A stretch of 64,000 nucleotides of DNA from Bin22 sp965207275 (GCA_965207275.1 CBDBMH010000002.1:2790001-2854000); one strand, 5' to 3'. Shown: positions 8,444-17,116, counted from the stretch's first letter. The notes: generated from the letters alone by a model not told the origin. Program-made: numbers and translations.

Positions 8444-9442
8444 CTACAGGTTTATTGAGGGTTCAGCGTAGTCCTTAAGCTTGTTGTAGATTTGGAGTCG
8501 GTGATTGTAGGACTCCAGGACTATGATCCGGTCGTCGGCGTCAACGTTGACCGCCACCGGACGCCGGAACCGCCATTCAGGCTCCATATCCGTCCGCCGC
8601 CTGGCCTTGACGAGATCCGGATTGGCGTCGATGTAGGACTGGGCCCATTCCGAAGGCTCCCGGGCATCGCCGACCAGCGCCGTAATATACTGTCCGTCGG
8701 CGGCATAAATCTGGACCCGGTGGTTTCCCCAATCGGTAACGTAAACATCCCCGTCCGAGTCCACGGCTACGCCCGACGGCCCTTTCAGAGACCCAACTCC
8801 TGCGCCGGAGCCTTCGAACTTGACCAGCAACTCTCCGGTAGGCGCGAATTTCTGCACCCGGTTATTTCCCCAGTCCGCGACGTAGACGTTGTCCTGACCG
8901 TCGACGCAGATGCCCCATGGCATCTCCAGTTCACCATCTCCGTCGCCTCGCAGCCCGAATTTGGACCGAAACTCACCGATATGGCTGAAACTCTGTACCC
9001 GATGATTCAGGCTGTCCACCACCCAAATGGTTCCCCGGGAATCGAAAGCGATTCCTGACGGCCCGTTCAGCTGTCCGTCTTCGCTGCCGGACCTGCCCCA
9101 ATGATACCGATATGCGCCCTCTCCATCGTAAACGGTGATCCGGTTGAGATGCTCGTCCGAGACGAACACACGTCCGTCCCGGTCCAAATCGATTGAACGG
9201 GGCCAGACAAAGCGCCCATCCTCCGCGCCTACGGAACCGAACTGGCCCTGAAACTCGTGGTCGAAGGTAACCTTGCTGACCCGCTGCCCCAGCTGCTCCA
9301 CGCCGCGGCTCAACACATACATTCGACCGTTCGAGCCCAGAACGAAGTCCTGGGGAGCCCAGAATCCCCGGCCGGACTGACTGTACATGCCAATGCAGTA
9401 GCTGTAGTCATACACCCGGCCAGCGGCGATGGTGGTCAGCAT
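8444..9442 (-). CDS. NHL-repeat beta-propeller protein
   Basis: A 332-residue protein built of NHL repeats: recurring blocks such as GPSGIAFDSRGTIWVVDSLNHRVQ, each ending in D-x-x-NHRVQ or D-x-GNNRVQ, at least five times. This predicts a six-bladed propeller similar to peptidylglycine-lyase-like or Vgb-like domains. There is no signal peptide, so it is probably cytoplasmic or exported by an unrecognised route. GAGAGGGG lies just before the ATG at 9442. Ligand and role are unknown. Confidence 0.8.
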   Translation of the reverse strand: MLTTIAAGRVYDYSYCIGMYSQSGRGFWAPQDFVLGSNGRMYVLSRGVEQLGQRVSKVTFDHEFQGQFGSVGAEDGRFVWPRSIDLDRDGRVFVSDEHLNRITVYDGEGAYRYHWGRSGSEDGQLNGPSGIAFDSRGTIWVVDSLNHRVQSFSHIGEFRSKFGLRGDGDGELEMPWGICVDGQDNVYVADWGNNRVQKFAPTGELLVKFEGSGAGVGSLKGPSGVAVDSDGDVYVTDWGNHRVQIYAADGQYITALVGDAREPSEWAQSYIDANPDLVKARRRTDMEPEWRFRRPVAVNVDADDRIIVLESYNHRLQIYNKLKDYAEPSINL

Positions 9443-9534
9443 ATCCCCTCTCCCGTCAACTGATCTGCGATGCTAAGGAACACTTGAACAACGGCATTCC
9501 GGGGGAAACCGCTATCTGGCGTCCATGCTCCTGG

Positions 9535-9554
9535 ATTCCGGCGCAGGCCGGAAT
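9535..9554. repeat. Short ATTCCGGC palindrome (REP-like)
   Basis: Perfect 8-bp arms (9535-9542 and 9547-9554) around a 4-base loop, in the 170-base gap between the NHL and DUF1501 genes. A related but imperfect form lies at about 26593-26620. This matches a style of palindrome dispersed in many bacterial genomes. Confidence 0.5.
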
Positions 9555-9612
9555 AACGGTCTTGCGGAGCCCTGATGGGCTTGTTGAGGGCTCCCCTGCA
9601 ACTACACGACAA

Positions 9613-10749
9613 CTACACGAAGGACATTTGCTCAAAGTGCCCACCGACGACAGGTACCGGGTCGAGTCCCAGCCACCTTTCCGCCAGCGTTGAGTAGAAG
9701 CCACGGAAGTCGTAGCTGGGCGCCAGGTCTCCCTGGGTGAGATCCCCTGGTTTCAGCGAAGGGTAGGCACCGTACATTCCACCTGTCACCCGGTCGCCGA
9801 TGGCGAACGCAGCGCCGGCCGCACCGTGGTCGGTGCCGGTGCCATTATCGCGCACCCGCCGTCCGAACTCGCTGAACAACATGACAACCACTTCGTCCGA
9901 GGCGTCGTGCTCCCGCAGGTCGGCGAAGAAGTCGCGCAAGGCAGCGGCAAGGTCCATCCAGAGTTTGGTGTGGGATCCCATCTGGTCATAGTGGGTGTCG
10001 AAGGAGCCGTAGGCCGTGTAAAAGACCTGGGTGCCCAGGCCGGCCAGATGCACTTGCGCCACGTCTCTGAGGCGCCTCGCAATTGGATTGTTGGCGTACT
10101 CCACCGTTGAGGAATAGGTCTCGGGAGCAACCCGAATGATGTCAGCCCCCCTCAGCGCATCCCGTCCTGCCTGCCCCAGGTATTCCATGGTTGGTCCGGT
10201 GCCCATGGCGGGAGCGTACATTCGGGCAAAACTCTCCAACAACTGTGTCCGGTCCCGCTCCGATGCGACGCCCGGATTTGATGTGAATACGCCGTAGGTA
10301 GGAAGGTGGTTGACCGATGTTACGGGAACCCCCTTCATGGTCAGCGCCCGGGGCAGACCCTGGCCCAGGTTAACTCCCTTCAGGACGTTCTCGCCGCTGG
10401 GGTCCAGGTCCCGGATGACCTTGGCGAGCCACCCGTCAATGCCGATGGAATCCGGTTCGCAGGTGTGCCAGATATCCATGGCCCGGAAGTGCGAACGGGG
10501 TGAGTTTTCGAAGCCGATTCCGTGAACGATTGCCATGTCGCCCTGGTCGTAGATTTCCTTCAACGGCTCAATGTCAGACCGGAATGCCAACTGGTCATCT
10601 ACAGGCAACAACTGGTCTTCAGAAATATGAACATTGGGCCGGTTATCCCAATACAGAGGATTGCTGTAAGGCACGATGGTATTCAGGTAATCGTTGGCCC
10701 CGGTTAGTTCCAGCACGACCAGGACCGGGTCTTTATGGGTTGATGCCAT
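9613..10749 (-). CDS. DUF1501-family protein
   Basis: A 378-residue protein of the DUF1501 (sulfatase-like alkaline phosphatase superfamily) family. Diagnostic blocks are ELTGANDYLNT near the start, HFRAMDIWHT, GSFDTHYDQMGSHTKLW, and FSEFGRRVRDNGTGTDHGAAG near the C-terminus, which matches the family's metal-site region. I chose the ATG at 10749 because GAGGG lies 8 bases upstream; longer versions would run into the preceding gene. Unlike most family members it has no TAT signal peptide. It follows the DUF1800 gene by 35 bases, the usual genetic pairing. Biochemical role is unknown. Confidence 0.85.
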   Translation of the reverse strand: MASTHKDPVLVVLELTGANDYLNTIVPYSNPLYWDNRPNVHISEDQLLPVDDQLAFRSDIEPLKEIYDQGDMAIVHGIGFENSPRSHFRAMDIWHTCEPDSIGIDGWLAKVIRDLDPSGENVLKGVNLGQGLPRALTMKGVPVTSVNHLPTYGVFTSNPGVASERDRTQLLESFARMYAPAMGTGPTMEYLGQAGRDALRGADIIRVAPETYSSTVEYANNPIARRLRDVAQVHLAGLGTQVFYTAYGSFDTHYDQMGSHTKLWMDLAAALRDFFADLREHDASDEVVVMLFSEFGRRVRDNGTGTDHGAAGAAFAIGDRVTGGMYGAYPSLKPGDLTQGDLAPSYDFRGFYSTLAERWLGLDPVPVVGGHFEQMSFV

Positions 10750-10784
10750 TTTCATATCCCTCTGGATCAGCCGTATTCGCTGGC

Positions 10785-12194
10785 CTACGCAAATTGATAC
10801 TCTCGTGAAGAGGCAATCAGGGTCAGAATCTTGCACAAATGCCAGCATGAAGCAATGAGTTCTTCTGAAGTACTCCAGGCCAGATCACCACATTTTTCGG
10901 CATGGGCAATCAATTCGGAGTAGGTCTCCTCGCCGACCTCCAGGGGCCCCATTGCATCAAGGCAAGCGTCAACTATGGCATCGGGGGAATTATCGTCATG
11001 CACTCTCACCAACACTCGCTTGATGATGTCCCGCACGCCCGGCAGCGAAATGTCTCCGAATATTCGCGCGGCAAAGTTCACGCGCCGCATCAAGACTCCT
11101 GGATCGATCCATTCGGAGCCTGTGTGCCAACCCTCCACGCTGGGAGGGTTTAGGAGTTCCTGCCCCTGCCAACCACATTCCAGGGCCAGGTTGTTGAACC
11201 CCGGCTTGAAGCCCTTAAAGTTGCCGGCCATGCGCACAGTGCCGACGATCAATTCAGCCGGGCATTTTACGCGGGCGAATTGAGCATTCTTGAAGAACTC
11301 CGAGTTGAACATTGCCCGCAAAATGGACCGGATGTCCCCATGGGATTCATTGTAGGAATCCACCAGAAACTCGATGGCTTCGGGGTCAACGGGTGGTGTA
11401 ATGTTCCAACTGGCTACATGGGGTTCGTCGGCGACGAAGAATCTGTAAAGATGGCGGGCCAGGAACCGGGCCGTAGCCGGCTGATCCACAATGATGTCCA
11501 CGATGTCTTCGCCGTTGAAGTTCCCGGTATGCCCCAGGAAGGTCTTCTCGCGATCGTCGTGGTCCTCGGGTTTGTACTCGAACTGCCAGTGGAATCGACC
11601 GTATGGATTGCGGGGAATCTTGGGCGTAATCGTCCACCCGGTAAAGGCCCTGGCTGCTTCTTTGATATCATCCTCTGAATAGTTTCCGACTCCGAGGGAG
11701 AAAAGCTCCAGCAGCTCCCGCCCCCAGTTCTCATTAATGGCGCCGTCATGGTTTCCGTGGTTGTCCAACCAGAAAATCATTGCTGGCGACTTTGCGACCT
11801 CTATCAGCAGGTCGCGGTACGTGCCCAATCCGTGTTCGCGAAAGGTGGCGATCTGGCGCGTCATCTCCGGTGGATTGTCCACCTTGGAGTTGCTGGTGGC
11901 GAACAGTTGATGCCAGAAGAGGGCCATCTTCTCTTCCAGGGGCCGCTTGGTGTTGATCATCCGGAAGACCCAATTGGCCTGATTGATTGGCGGCGCGCCG
12001 GCCCCTTCATAACCGGGGAAATACCGGTACAGCAGTTCTTCGTCTATGGGCGGCAGCCGCTCGGGATACAGAAGCTCCTCGACCACGGCCTCGTAGCCTT
12101 TCGACACCCGCTCTTCCAGTTCCTCACGGGTGTCACCGAAGCCCGCGCGTCTCATCAGATGGGCCATTAACCGAATGTCTTCCTGGTGGGACAT
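10785..12194 (-). CDS. DUF1800-family protein
   Basis: A 469-residue DUF1800 protein with typical blocks: HLMRRAGFGDTREELE at the N-terminus, MALFWHQLFATS, ENWGRELLELFSLGVG, AARAFTGWTI and NPPSVEGWHTGSEWID. The ATG at 12194 is preceded by GGAG; an upstream in-frame start would add an unlike 28-residue extension. DUF1800 and DUF1501 genes are almost always adjacent and co-transcribed, as here, and have been suggested to act together on an extracytoplasmic polymer. Neither protein here shows an export signal. Function is unknown. Confidence 0.87.
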   Translation of the reverse strand: MSHQEDIRLMAHLMRRAGFGDTREELEERVSKGYEAVVEELLYPERLPPIDEELLYRYFPGYEGAGAPPINQANWVFRMINTKRPLEEKMALFWHQLFATSNSKVDNPPEMTRQIATFREHGLGTYRDLLIEVAKSPAMIFWLDNHGNHDGAINENWGRELLELFSLGVGNYSEDDIKEAARAFTGWTITPKIPRNPYGRFHWQFEYKPEDHDDREKTFLGHTGNFNGEDIVDIIVDQPATARFLARHLYRFFVADEPHVASWNITPPVDPEAIEFLVDSYNESHGDIRSILRAMFNSEFFKNAQFARVKCPAELIVGTVRMAGNFKGFKPGFNNLALECGWQGQELLNPPSVEGWHTGSEWIDPGVLMRRVNFAARIFGDISLPGVRDIIKRVLVRVHDDNSPDAIVDACLDAMGPLEVGEETYSELIAHAEKCGDLAWSTSEELIASCWHLCKILTLIASSREYQFA

Positions 12195-12496
12195 TGCCAC
12201 CTCTCCGCATATCGAGCCTAAAACGCCAGGGCAGGCGCCCATTGACAACATATTAGGATTGGCCATAACGGATGTCAACGAAAGGATTGATGACAGGGCA
12301 TGACTATCGCACGTCGCATCTGGGAAAACTCCGTTCTAACCGTGGCGGCGGAAATCTCAAGACCGGACCGGCCAGGTTCCTCCCTGGGATGCAAGCGGGG
12401 CAGAGAACCGGCAATGGGCCTGAATAGCCAAGGCTATCGGCGCCAATGCCCCTCTGTTAATATCAAGATAACTCCACAACAAGGGGAGGCAGCGCC

Positions 12497-12946
12497 ATGT
12501 TCAAGACTACCAAAATTGACCACGTGGCCGTCAACACCAACGACATGGAAGCTACAGTCCAGTTCTATTGCGGCATCCTGGGGATGAAAATAGCCCGCAC
12601 CATGCGTACCCCCAACGGAAGGCGGCATTACAACGTCGAGATCGGCGGAGGCAATGCTTTCGCCTTCTTCGAGACCGATGAGGACCTCACAAAGACCAGC
12701 AACCAGTACCTGAACCACTTTGCAATACCGGTCGCCACCGAAGAGGAGTTCGACGAAGCGTTGCAGTTGTTGAAGGACAACGGCGTAGAGGTTACCGATG
12801 TCATCGAAAGGCATTGGGGCAAGACCTTCTACTTCAACGACCCCAACGGCATTAGGCTGCAAATTGAGATCCAGAACAAGGAAGACGAGAGGGACCCGAT
12901 GGGCGACCCCGACCCGGTGCCCTCGGCGGCCAAATTCATGAAGTAA
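12497..12946 (+). CDS. VOC family protein (glyoxalase-like)
   Basis: A 149-residue VOC protein with DHVAVNTNDMEATVQFYCGILG in the first module (shown by IDHVAV and FYCGILGMK) and LNHFAIPV plus FYFNDPNGIRLQIEI in the second. The His of DHVAV, the His of LNHFAI and the Glu of QIEI are placed like metal ligands of dioxygenases and glyoxalases, so a metal-dependent activity is possible. GGGGAGG precedes the ATG by 8 bases. It stands alone and ends before a strong hairpin. Confidence 0.82.
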   Translation: MFKTTKIDHVAVNTNDMEATVQFYCGILGMKIARTMRTPNGRRHYNVEIGGGNAFAFFETDEDLTKTSNQYLNHFAIPVATEEEFDEALQLLKDNGVEVTDVIERHWGKTFYFNDPNGIRLQIEIQNKEDERDPMGDPDPVPSAAKFMK

Positions 12947-12994
12947 CCGGCCTGCGTTGCCGGGGCAGCCCTGGCAACCGGCCAACGGCAAGCT

Positions 12995-13034
12995 AAGTCC
13001 CCGGTTTTCCCAATTCAAGGAAAACCGGGGACTT
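12995..13034. terminator. Strong bidirectional hairpin terminator
   Basis: A perfect 16-bp stem (12995-13010 with 13019-13034) with an 8-base loop lies between two convergent genes. The arms contain A/T-rich ends and the plus-strand 3' side continues CTTACT. Its place 48 bases after the VOC stop suits a terminator. Confidence 0.75.
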
Positions 13035-13234
13035 CTTACTGACCACTCTTGCGGCAAAGGAACTGCAAGTGCCAAAAGTACGACGGGCGCGGGCTCACGG
13101 GCGCCAGCTTTCCGCCTGCTGTAGTGATGCAGGCACGGGCCCGACAATCTCGCCGGTCAGTTGGTAGAGAGTCCGGCCGGTGCCGGGGAAGCATTGGTCG
13201 TGTAGGATGTCCCGGTCCCTCGTAAGTGGCTCAG

Positions 13235-14515
13235 CTAGCGGCTGCTCACCCAAAAATCGTTGGATTTCTTGTCGAACTTTCCATTGCCCGCCAGGTCATC
13301 CAGCCAGATCCAGGTCTTGTTCAACCATCTCCACCGGAAGTTCCTGATAAAGAAGCGCGGAATTGCATACATCCTGTGGGGCGGCTTGGTCCAGGCGCAC
13401 CGGCGGACGCAGGTGCTGCATGTGCTCCCCACCCGGTTCTGGAAAGTCATGCACTTCTTTGCGTCCAGCTTCCAGGTAAGCACCCCGGTCGAATTGCTTT
13501 CGTCAATGGGTTCGAAACTGCGGCCGCCAGTCGTAATGGCTTTCGTGCCGCACTTCGGTACACACTTCAGGCAAGCGTTGCAGAACTCGGTGATGCCGGA
13601 ATCCACTGCGCCGGCGGGCTCCAACGGAAGGTCGGTGAAAATCTTGGATATGCGGCAGCGTGCCCCAACCTTGGGGTTAATCAACATTCCATGCCTGCCC
13701 ACCTGTCCGAGACCCGCGTCGATAGCTAAGGGAATGCTGAGGGCCGTGTCGTTGGCTGCCGGAATGGCGTTGTAGCCCAGACCCCTTATGAATTCAGCCA
13801 CCATCCAAAGAGTAGGGGCCATGCGGGCGTAGGCCAGCGTGCTGAGTCCCTCGGTAAGAAGGGTGGGCGCATGCTCCGTACCATCCAGGTCCTTGCCCCA
13901 TTCGTGGAGCATCACCACCACATACTTCATTTCCTTGGGGATCACCCGAGTGCCGTCTTCAAGGCGAACGGCCTGGTCGTGCTGTTCGTACCCGGGTTCG
14001 TCAGAAAACTTGATGGGGAAAGCTTTCTTCGTCTCCGCATCAAAATAATGGGAATAAACCCAGCGCCGGTCAAGCTCGGCAAACCCCACCTGGTCAGCAC
14101 CCAAAAGCTCGGCGGCCTTTCGCACGATCTGAGAGGCTTCTTTAGGGGATGTTTCAGGCCGGCCCACAGGCGAGGGCTCCAGGTCCGATTGCCATGCGGT
14201 AGCCCTGGTATCCGGCTGGTTCTTGGAGAAGTTCATCAGCGAAAGCAGAGAATCCGCGGCCGAGTCCAGGCCCCAGGCTGTGGACTCATAGCCGAGACGT
14301 CCCTTACTCATTAGCAGGCGCTGCTTTTCCTTCAGCTTGTCTCTCTCAGCTTTGTAATATGCATCCCATACCATCTGTGAGCCCATATGGTCTTTCTGAT
14401 TAAACCGCACGTATGAATCCTGCACCTGGTACATTTCAGCGGCCGTAACGCGACCGTCCTGGGTTGCATTTCCTTCCGAACGGGATTTTGCAAGCCGCCG
14501 CATTCCCAGTTTCAT
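13235..14515 (-). CDS. Reductive-dehalogenase-like corrinoid/Fe-S protein without TAT signal
   Basis: A 426-residue protein with the RdhA core: GLGYNAIPAANDTALSIPLA and AGLGQVGRHGMLI in the corrinoid-binding part, then CNACLKCVPKC (Cys 312, 315, 318, 322) for the first 4Fe-4S cluster. The second set is Cys 355, 366, 369, 373 (C-x10-C-x2-C-x3-C). Respiratory RdhAs are TAT-exported and membrane-anchored through RdhB; here there is no twin-Arg signal and no rdhB neighbour, so a cytoplasmic, non-respiratory role is inferred. The ATG at 14515 has AGGAGG 9 bases upstream. QueG shares the fold but not these blocks. Whether it dehalogenates cannot be told. Confidence 0.8.
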   Translation of the reverse strand: MKLGMRRLAKSRSEGNATQDGRVTAAEMYQVQDSYVRFNQKDHMGSQMVWDAYYKAERDKLKEKQRLLMSKGRLGYESTAWGLDSAADSLLSLMNFSKNQPDTRATAWQSDLEPSPVGRPETSPKEASQIVRKAAELLGADQVGFAELDRRWVYSHYFDAETKKAFPIKFSDEPGYEQHDQAVRLEDGTRVIPKEMKYVVVMLHEWGKDLDGTEHAPTLLTEGLSTLAYARMAPTLWMVAEFIRGLGYNAIPAANDTALSIPLAIDAGLGQVGRHGMLINPKVGARCRISKIFTDLPLEPAGAVDSGITEFCNACLKCVPKCGTKAITTGGRSFEPIDESNSTGVLTWKLDAKKCMTFQNRVGSTCSTCVRRCAWTKPPHRMYAIPRFFIRNFRWRWLNKTWIWLDDLAGNGKFDKKSNDFWVSSR

Positions 14516-14719
14516 GATGCATTGCCTCCTGCCGGCGAAAGCCAATTACATACTGCGTTACGTCGCGCCTTTTTGCAAACGCACCGCGTCCAACATACAC
14601 AGCAGCCAGAAACCTGGCTGCGTCAGAAGGGAACCGGAAACAGGCTAACTTGATGCAGGACCGCCATCCTCCTCCCCTCGATTCTCGCCCCCCGCTTCGG
14701 GCTTTTCGCAAAGCGTCGT

Positions 14720-14950
14720 TCAAGCCTGGACCTCCCTGCACTGGTTCGCTCCCCCCAGTTGCATTTCCGTCGCGCAATTAAGGCAAAGGTCTGAACGTCT
14801 CTGCTCCACCCACCTGGCTCCGAACTCCTCTATCCAAAGGGCCGACTCCGAATCGTCCGGCAAATGCCGGCCGCAAAGAGTTATGAAGAAAGCAGCGCCA
14901 AAGTCATCCCTGGCTTTGGTCAGGTAGGAGTGCTTGGTGGCTTTCCGCAT
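14720..14950 (-). CDS. Small Cys-containing protein of unknown function
   Basis: A 76-residue ORF that begins at the ATG at 14950, 5 bases after an AAGGAGG Shine-Dalgarno, which is the main evidence that it is real. It contains CGRHLP in the middle and a CLNC motif near the C-terminus, which could form a small metal site. It lies about 205 bases upstream of the reductive-dehalogenase-like gene on the same strand and could share its transcript. I do not recognise a family. Confidence 0.45.
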   Translation of the reverse strand: MRKATKHSYLTKARDDFGAAFFITLCGRHLPDDSESALWIEEFGARWVEQRRSDLCLNCATEMQLGGANQCREVQA

Positions 14951-15519
14951 CCGGCCTCCTTCCACTTTGGCTCCTTAATCTCAAATGTCTCGTGAGTTGC
15001 CCCCGGTTCCAGGAAGTAGGGCCGTATGTGTGGCCATGTCCAGCCAGGCCGACTGCAAGCCTTGGGACTGACGGTGGTGAAACGCTTTGCCAATCCGAAG
15101 GGCGTGGGTCCCGCAATTGCGGCCGAGTTGAACGTCGGAGCTGGCCAGGATGCAGTCAACCGGTGGGCCTTGCTCAGGGTCAAGTGCACCCACCTTCTGC
15201 GGGAGTCAACCAACCGGTCGCGGTTGCATGTGCGCCCCTCTCCACGTTTGAAGATTGGACTGCCTTCATTCCCTCCGGTTCCGAGGAATGTAGCGGACTG
15301 AACCGGTATCCATTATCGACCACCCAATTCCCCGATCGTCGACGAGCATCTACGGCGCTTGGGCCCAAACTACGGCGGTTGGTCCCAGGCGCCTCCCTCC
15401 CGCTACGGAGGCTATGCGTCATGTCCCCAGGCTTGGGCTGTGGCCGCCCGGCGCTCCGCCGCCGGGCATTAAGGCTCGGAGTGCCGGTCAGGTCGTCACT
15501 CCCGCGCCTATTGCAACCG
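14951..15519. other. Intergenic stretch with a GC hairpin
   Basis: No convincing gene is seen in these 570 bases; the overlapping long frames lack start signals and are antisense or random. A perfect 8-bp hairpin (15446-15453 with 15460-15467) lies about 50 bases beyond the CitE-like stop and could end that transcript, although no T-run follows. The rest should hold the promoter of the small 14720-14950 gene. Confidence 0.5.
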
Positions 15520-16434
15520 TTAGTCCGCCATTGTCTCGGTGCTGATGCCCCATTGGCGGACCATCTCCAGCATGGTACGGGCGGTTTCCTCGTGGGCGAT
15601 GTCCACCATGTCGCCCGCGTAGGTTACGACCGCGCTGCCAGCCTGACGCTGTTCTTCCATGGCCTTCAGCAGACCCTTCCAGTGGGCGATCTGCTCGGGA
15701 CTGGGGGTGAACACCTCGTTGACCACCGGAACGTGGGACGGGTGGATGAGGTTCATTCCGGTATATCCCAGTTGCTTCAACTGGTTGGCCAGTTGCCGCA
15801 GGCCGTCCAGGTCATGGATATCGAACCAGCCCCCGCTGATGGGAAATTCGATTCCGGCGGCACGGGCATCCACCAGCACCTTGGACTTGATGAACAGGGT
15901 CTCCATTCCTTCCCGCGTCCACTGGAATCCGATGGAGCGCGCCGTGTCGCCCCCCTTGCCGCCGCTGCCGCCCATGTGGGCCACCCGGTCCGAGGCCATG
16001 GCAATGTCGTAGGCCTGCCTGATGCCGTCGGCCGTTTCCAGCGCCGGATCAATGCAGATGGAGCCGATGGCCATTCCCGCCTTCCGCTCGAAGAACCTGA
16101 GGAGAGTGTCCACCTCAACCACGTCCTCCGGACGCTCCACCTTGGGCAGCAGGATGCCGTAGAGATTGGGGCCGGTTACAGCTTCCAGGTCAAATCCGGT
16201 CAGCCCGGTTTCCAGCCGGTTGACCCGGACGAAGAGGGTCTGTCCCGCCGAACCCAGTTCATCTACCATGCCGGCCACCTGGGAGCGGGCCGACTCCTTC
16301 TCAGCCTCCGGCACCGAATCTTCCAGGTCCAGGATCAGGGCGTCCGGGCCGTACTGGTGGGCCTTGCGCATCCAGTCTTCCCGGTTGCCGGGAACGAACA
16401 TCACCGACCGCAGCGGTTTGGCTTTAAACCTCAT
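15520..16434 (-). CDS. HpcH/HpaI (CitE-like) acyl-CoA lyase
   Basis: A 304-residue protein of the CitE family. It starts RSVMFVPGNREDWMRKA, with the metal/substrate block ALILDLEDSVPEAEK next, followed by FVRVNRLETG and GILLPKVERPEDV. These fit a (beta/alpha)8 lyase that cleaves malyl-, citramalyl- or similar CoA thioesters with Mg2+. The ATG at 16434 is chosen; the frame extends upstream only through two repeat units whose translation is the artefact-like PILRRAQDERG. The neighbours upstream are a retropepsin-like protease and a CaiB-type CoA-transferase, which could activate the acid that this lyase splits. Confidence 0.85.
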   Translation of the reverse strand: MRFKAKPLRSVMFVPGNREDWMRKAHQYGPDALILDLEDSVPEAEKESARSQVAGMVDELGSAGQTLFVRVNRLETGLTGFDLEAVTGPNLYGILLPKVERPEDVVEVDTLLRFFERKAGMAIGSICIDPALETADGIRQAYDIAMASDRVAHMGGSGGKGGDTARSIGFQWTREGMETLFIKSKVLVDARAAGIEFPISGGWFDIHDLDGLRQLANQLKQLGYTGMNLIHPSHVPVVNEVFTPSPEQIAHWKGLLKAMEEQRQAGSAVVTYAGDMVDIAHEETARTMLEMVRQWGISTETMAD

Positions 16435-16476
16435 GTGCGCCTCGCGTTGCCATTGAATTCCTCGCCTTCCTCTCTC

Positions 16477-16542
16477 ATCCTGTGCCCGTCGAAGGATCGG
16501 CCATAACCCGCTTCCCCGTTCATCCTGAGCCTGTCCAAGGAT
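16477..16542. repeat. Two direct copies of the short ATCCT/AGGAT hairpin repeat
   Basis: Copy one has stem 16477-16481 with 16493-16497, and copy two has stem 16522-16526 with 16538-16542. Both have 11-base loops and are followed by CGGCCAT. Copy two overlaps the last codons of the retropepsin-like gene. Confidence 0.75.
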
Positions 16543-16900
16543 CGGCCATTTCCAGGGCGTCGACCGGCATGAGCCTTTGGGAATGAGGGTCCACTGCCAG
16601 CATCGCGTCCTCCAGGGCCATGGCGCCCAGCAGGCTCTGCTCCCCGGATTCTCCAAACGTTACCGGCGTGGGGTATTCCCTTCCCTCTAACCGGATCATT
16701 GTCCTGCCCCGGGTTCTTTCAATGCGGCTCCCGTCGGCCAGTTCGGCGGTGTAGGTGCTCTCCACCGGCACGCCCAGCCCTTCCAGCAATTCCCTGGGGG
16801 CCTTGGTAAACGTGGCGCCGGTATCTACCAGCATTTCCACCGGTTCGAAACGCTGTCCATGTGGGTCACCCACTTCCACCGTGATGCGGAAAGTTCCCAT
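16520..16900 (-). CDS. Retropepsin-like (clan AA) aspartic protease
   Basis: A 126-residue single-domain protein. The catalytic motif LVDTGATFT (about residues 25-33) and the flap/second-strand block SLLGAMALE match bacterial clan AA aspartic proteases that act as dimers. The ATG at 16900 has AGGAG 6 bases before it. The C-terminal residues PWTGSG and the TGA stop at 16520-16522 are supplied by a dispersed hairpin repeat, so the native C-terminus may have been altered. It lies between CaiB- and CitE-like genes on the same strand. Target unknown. Confidence 0.75.
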   Translation of the reverse strand: MGTFRITVEVGDPHGQRFEPVEMLVDTGATFTKAPRELLEGLGVPVESTYTAELADGSRIERTRGRTMIRLEGREYPTPVTFGESGEQSLLGAMALEDAMLAVDPHSQRLMPVDALEMADPWTGSG

Positions 16901-17116
16901 CCTCGTCTCCTGATTCATTCGGTAGCTGTCGGCTCTAATTCTGCTAACTTGGCCGGGCGCTTAACCAATCGCTCAACCACTGTAGAAGGTAAGTTTGCCA
17001 GGGCAATCGCATGATGTACCGGCGAAATCCCGTCCTTCCCCCTCAGACGGGAACCTCGCATACCGGACACAGGAATCCTGCGTTTACAAGAAGGGCCTTG
17101 TGGTTGACCGGACTCC

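Noticed and set aside
13235..14515. Epoxyqueuosine reductase (QueG)
   Set aside because: QueG shares corrinoid and 4Fe-4S binding, but the blocks AANDTALSIP and AGLGQVGRHG with the following spacing to the Cys sets fit RdhA-like proteins better. A tree would settle it.
14992..16506. 504-codon plus-strand frame across the CitE region
   Set aside because: Antisense to the CitE-like gene for most of its length, with no domain and no start signal.
16435..16656. N-terminal extension of the CitE-like protein
   Set aside because: The extra residues are translations of two hairpin repeat units and of the neighbouring protease gene in another frame; the family starts at ATG 16434.
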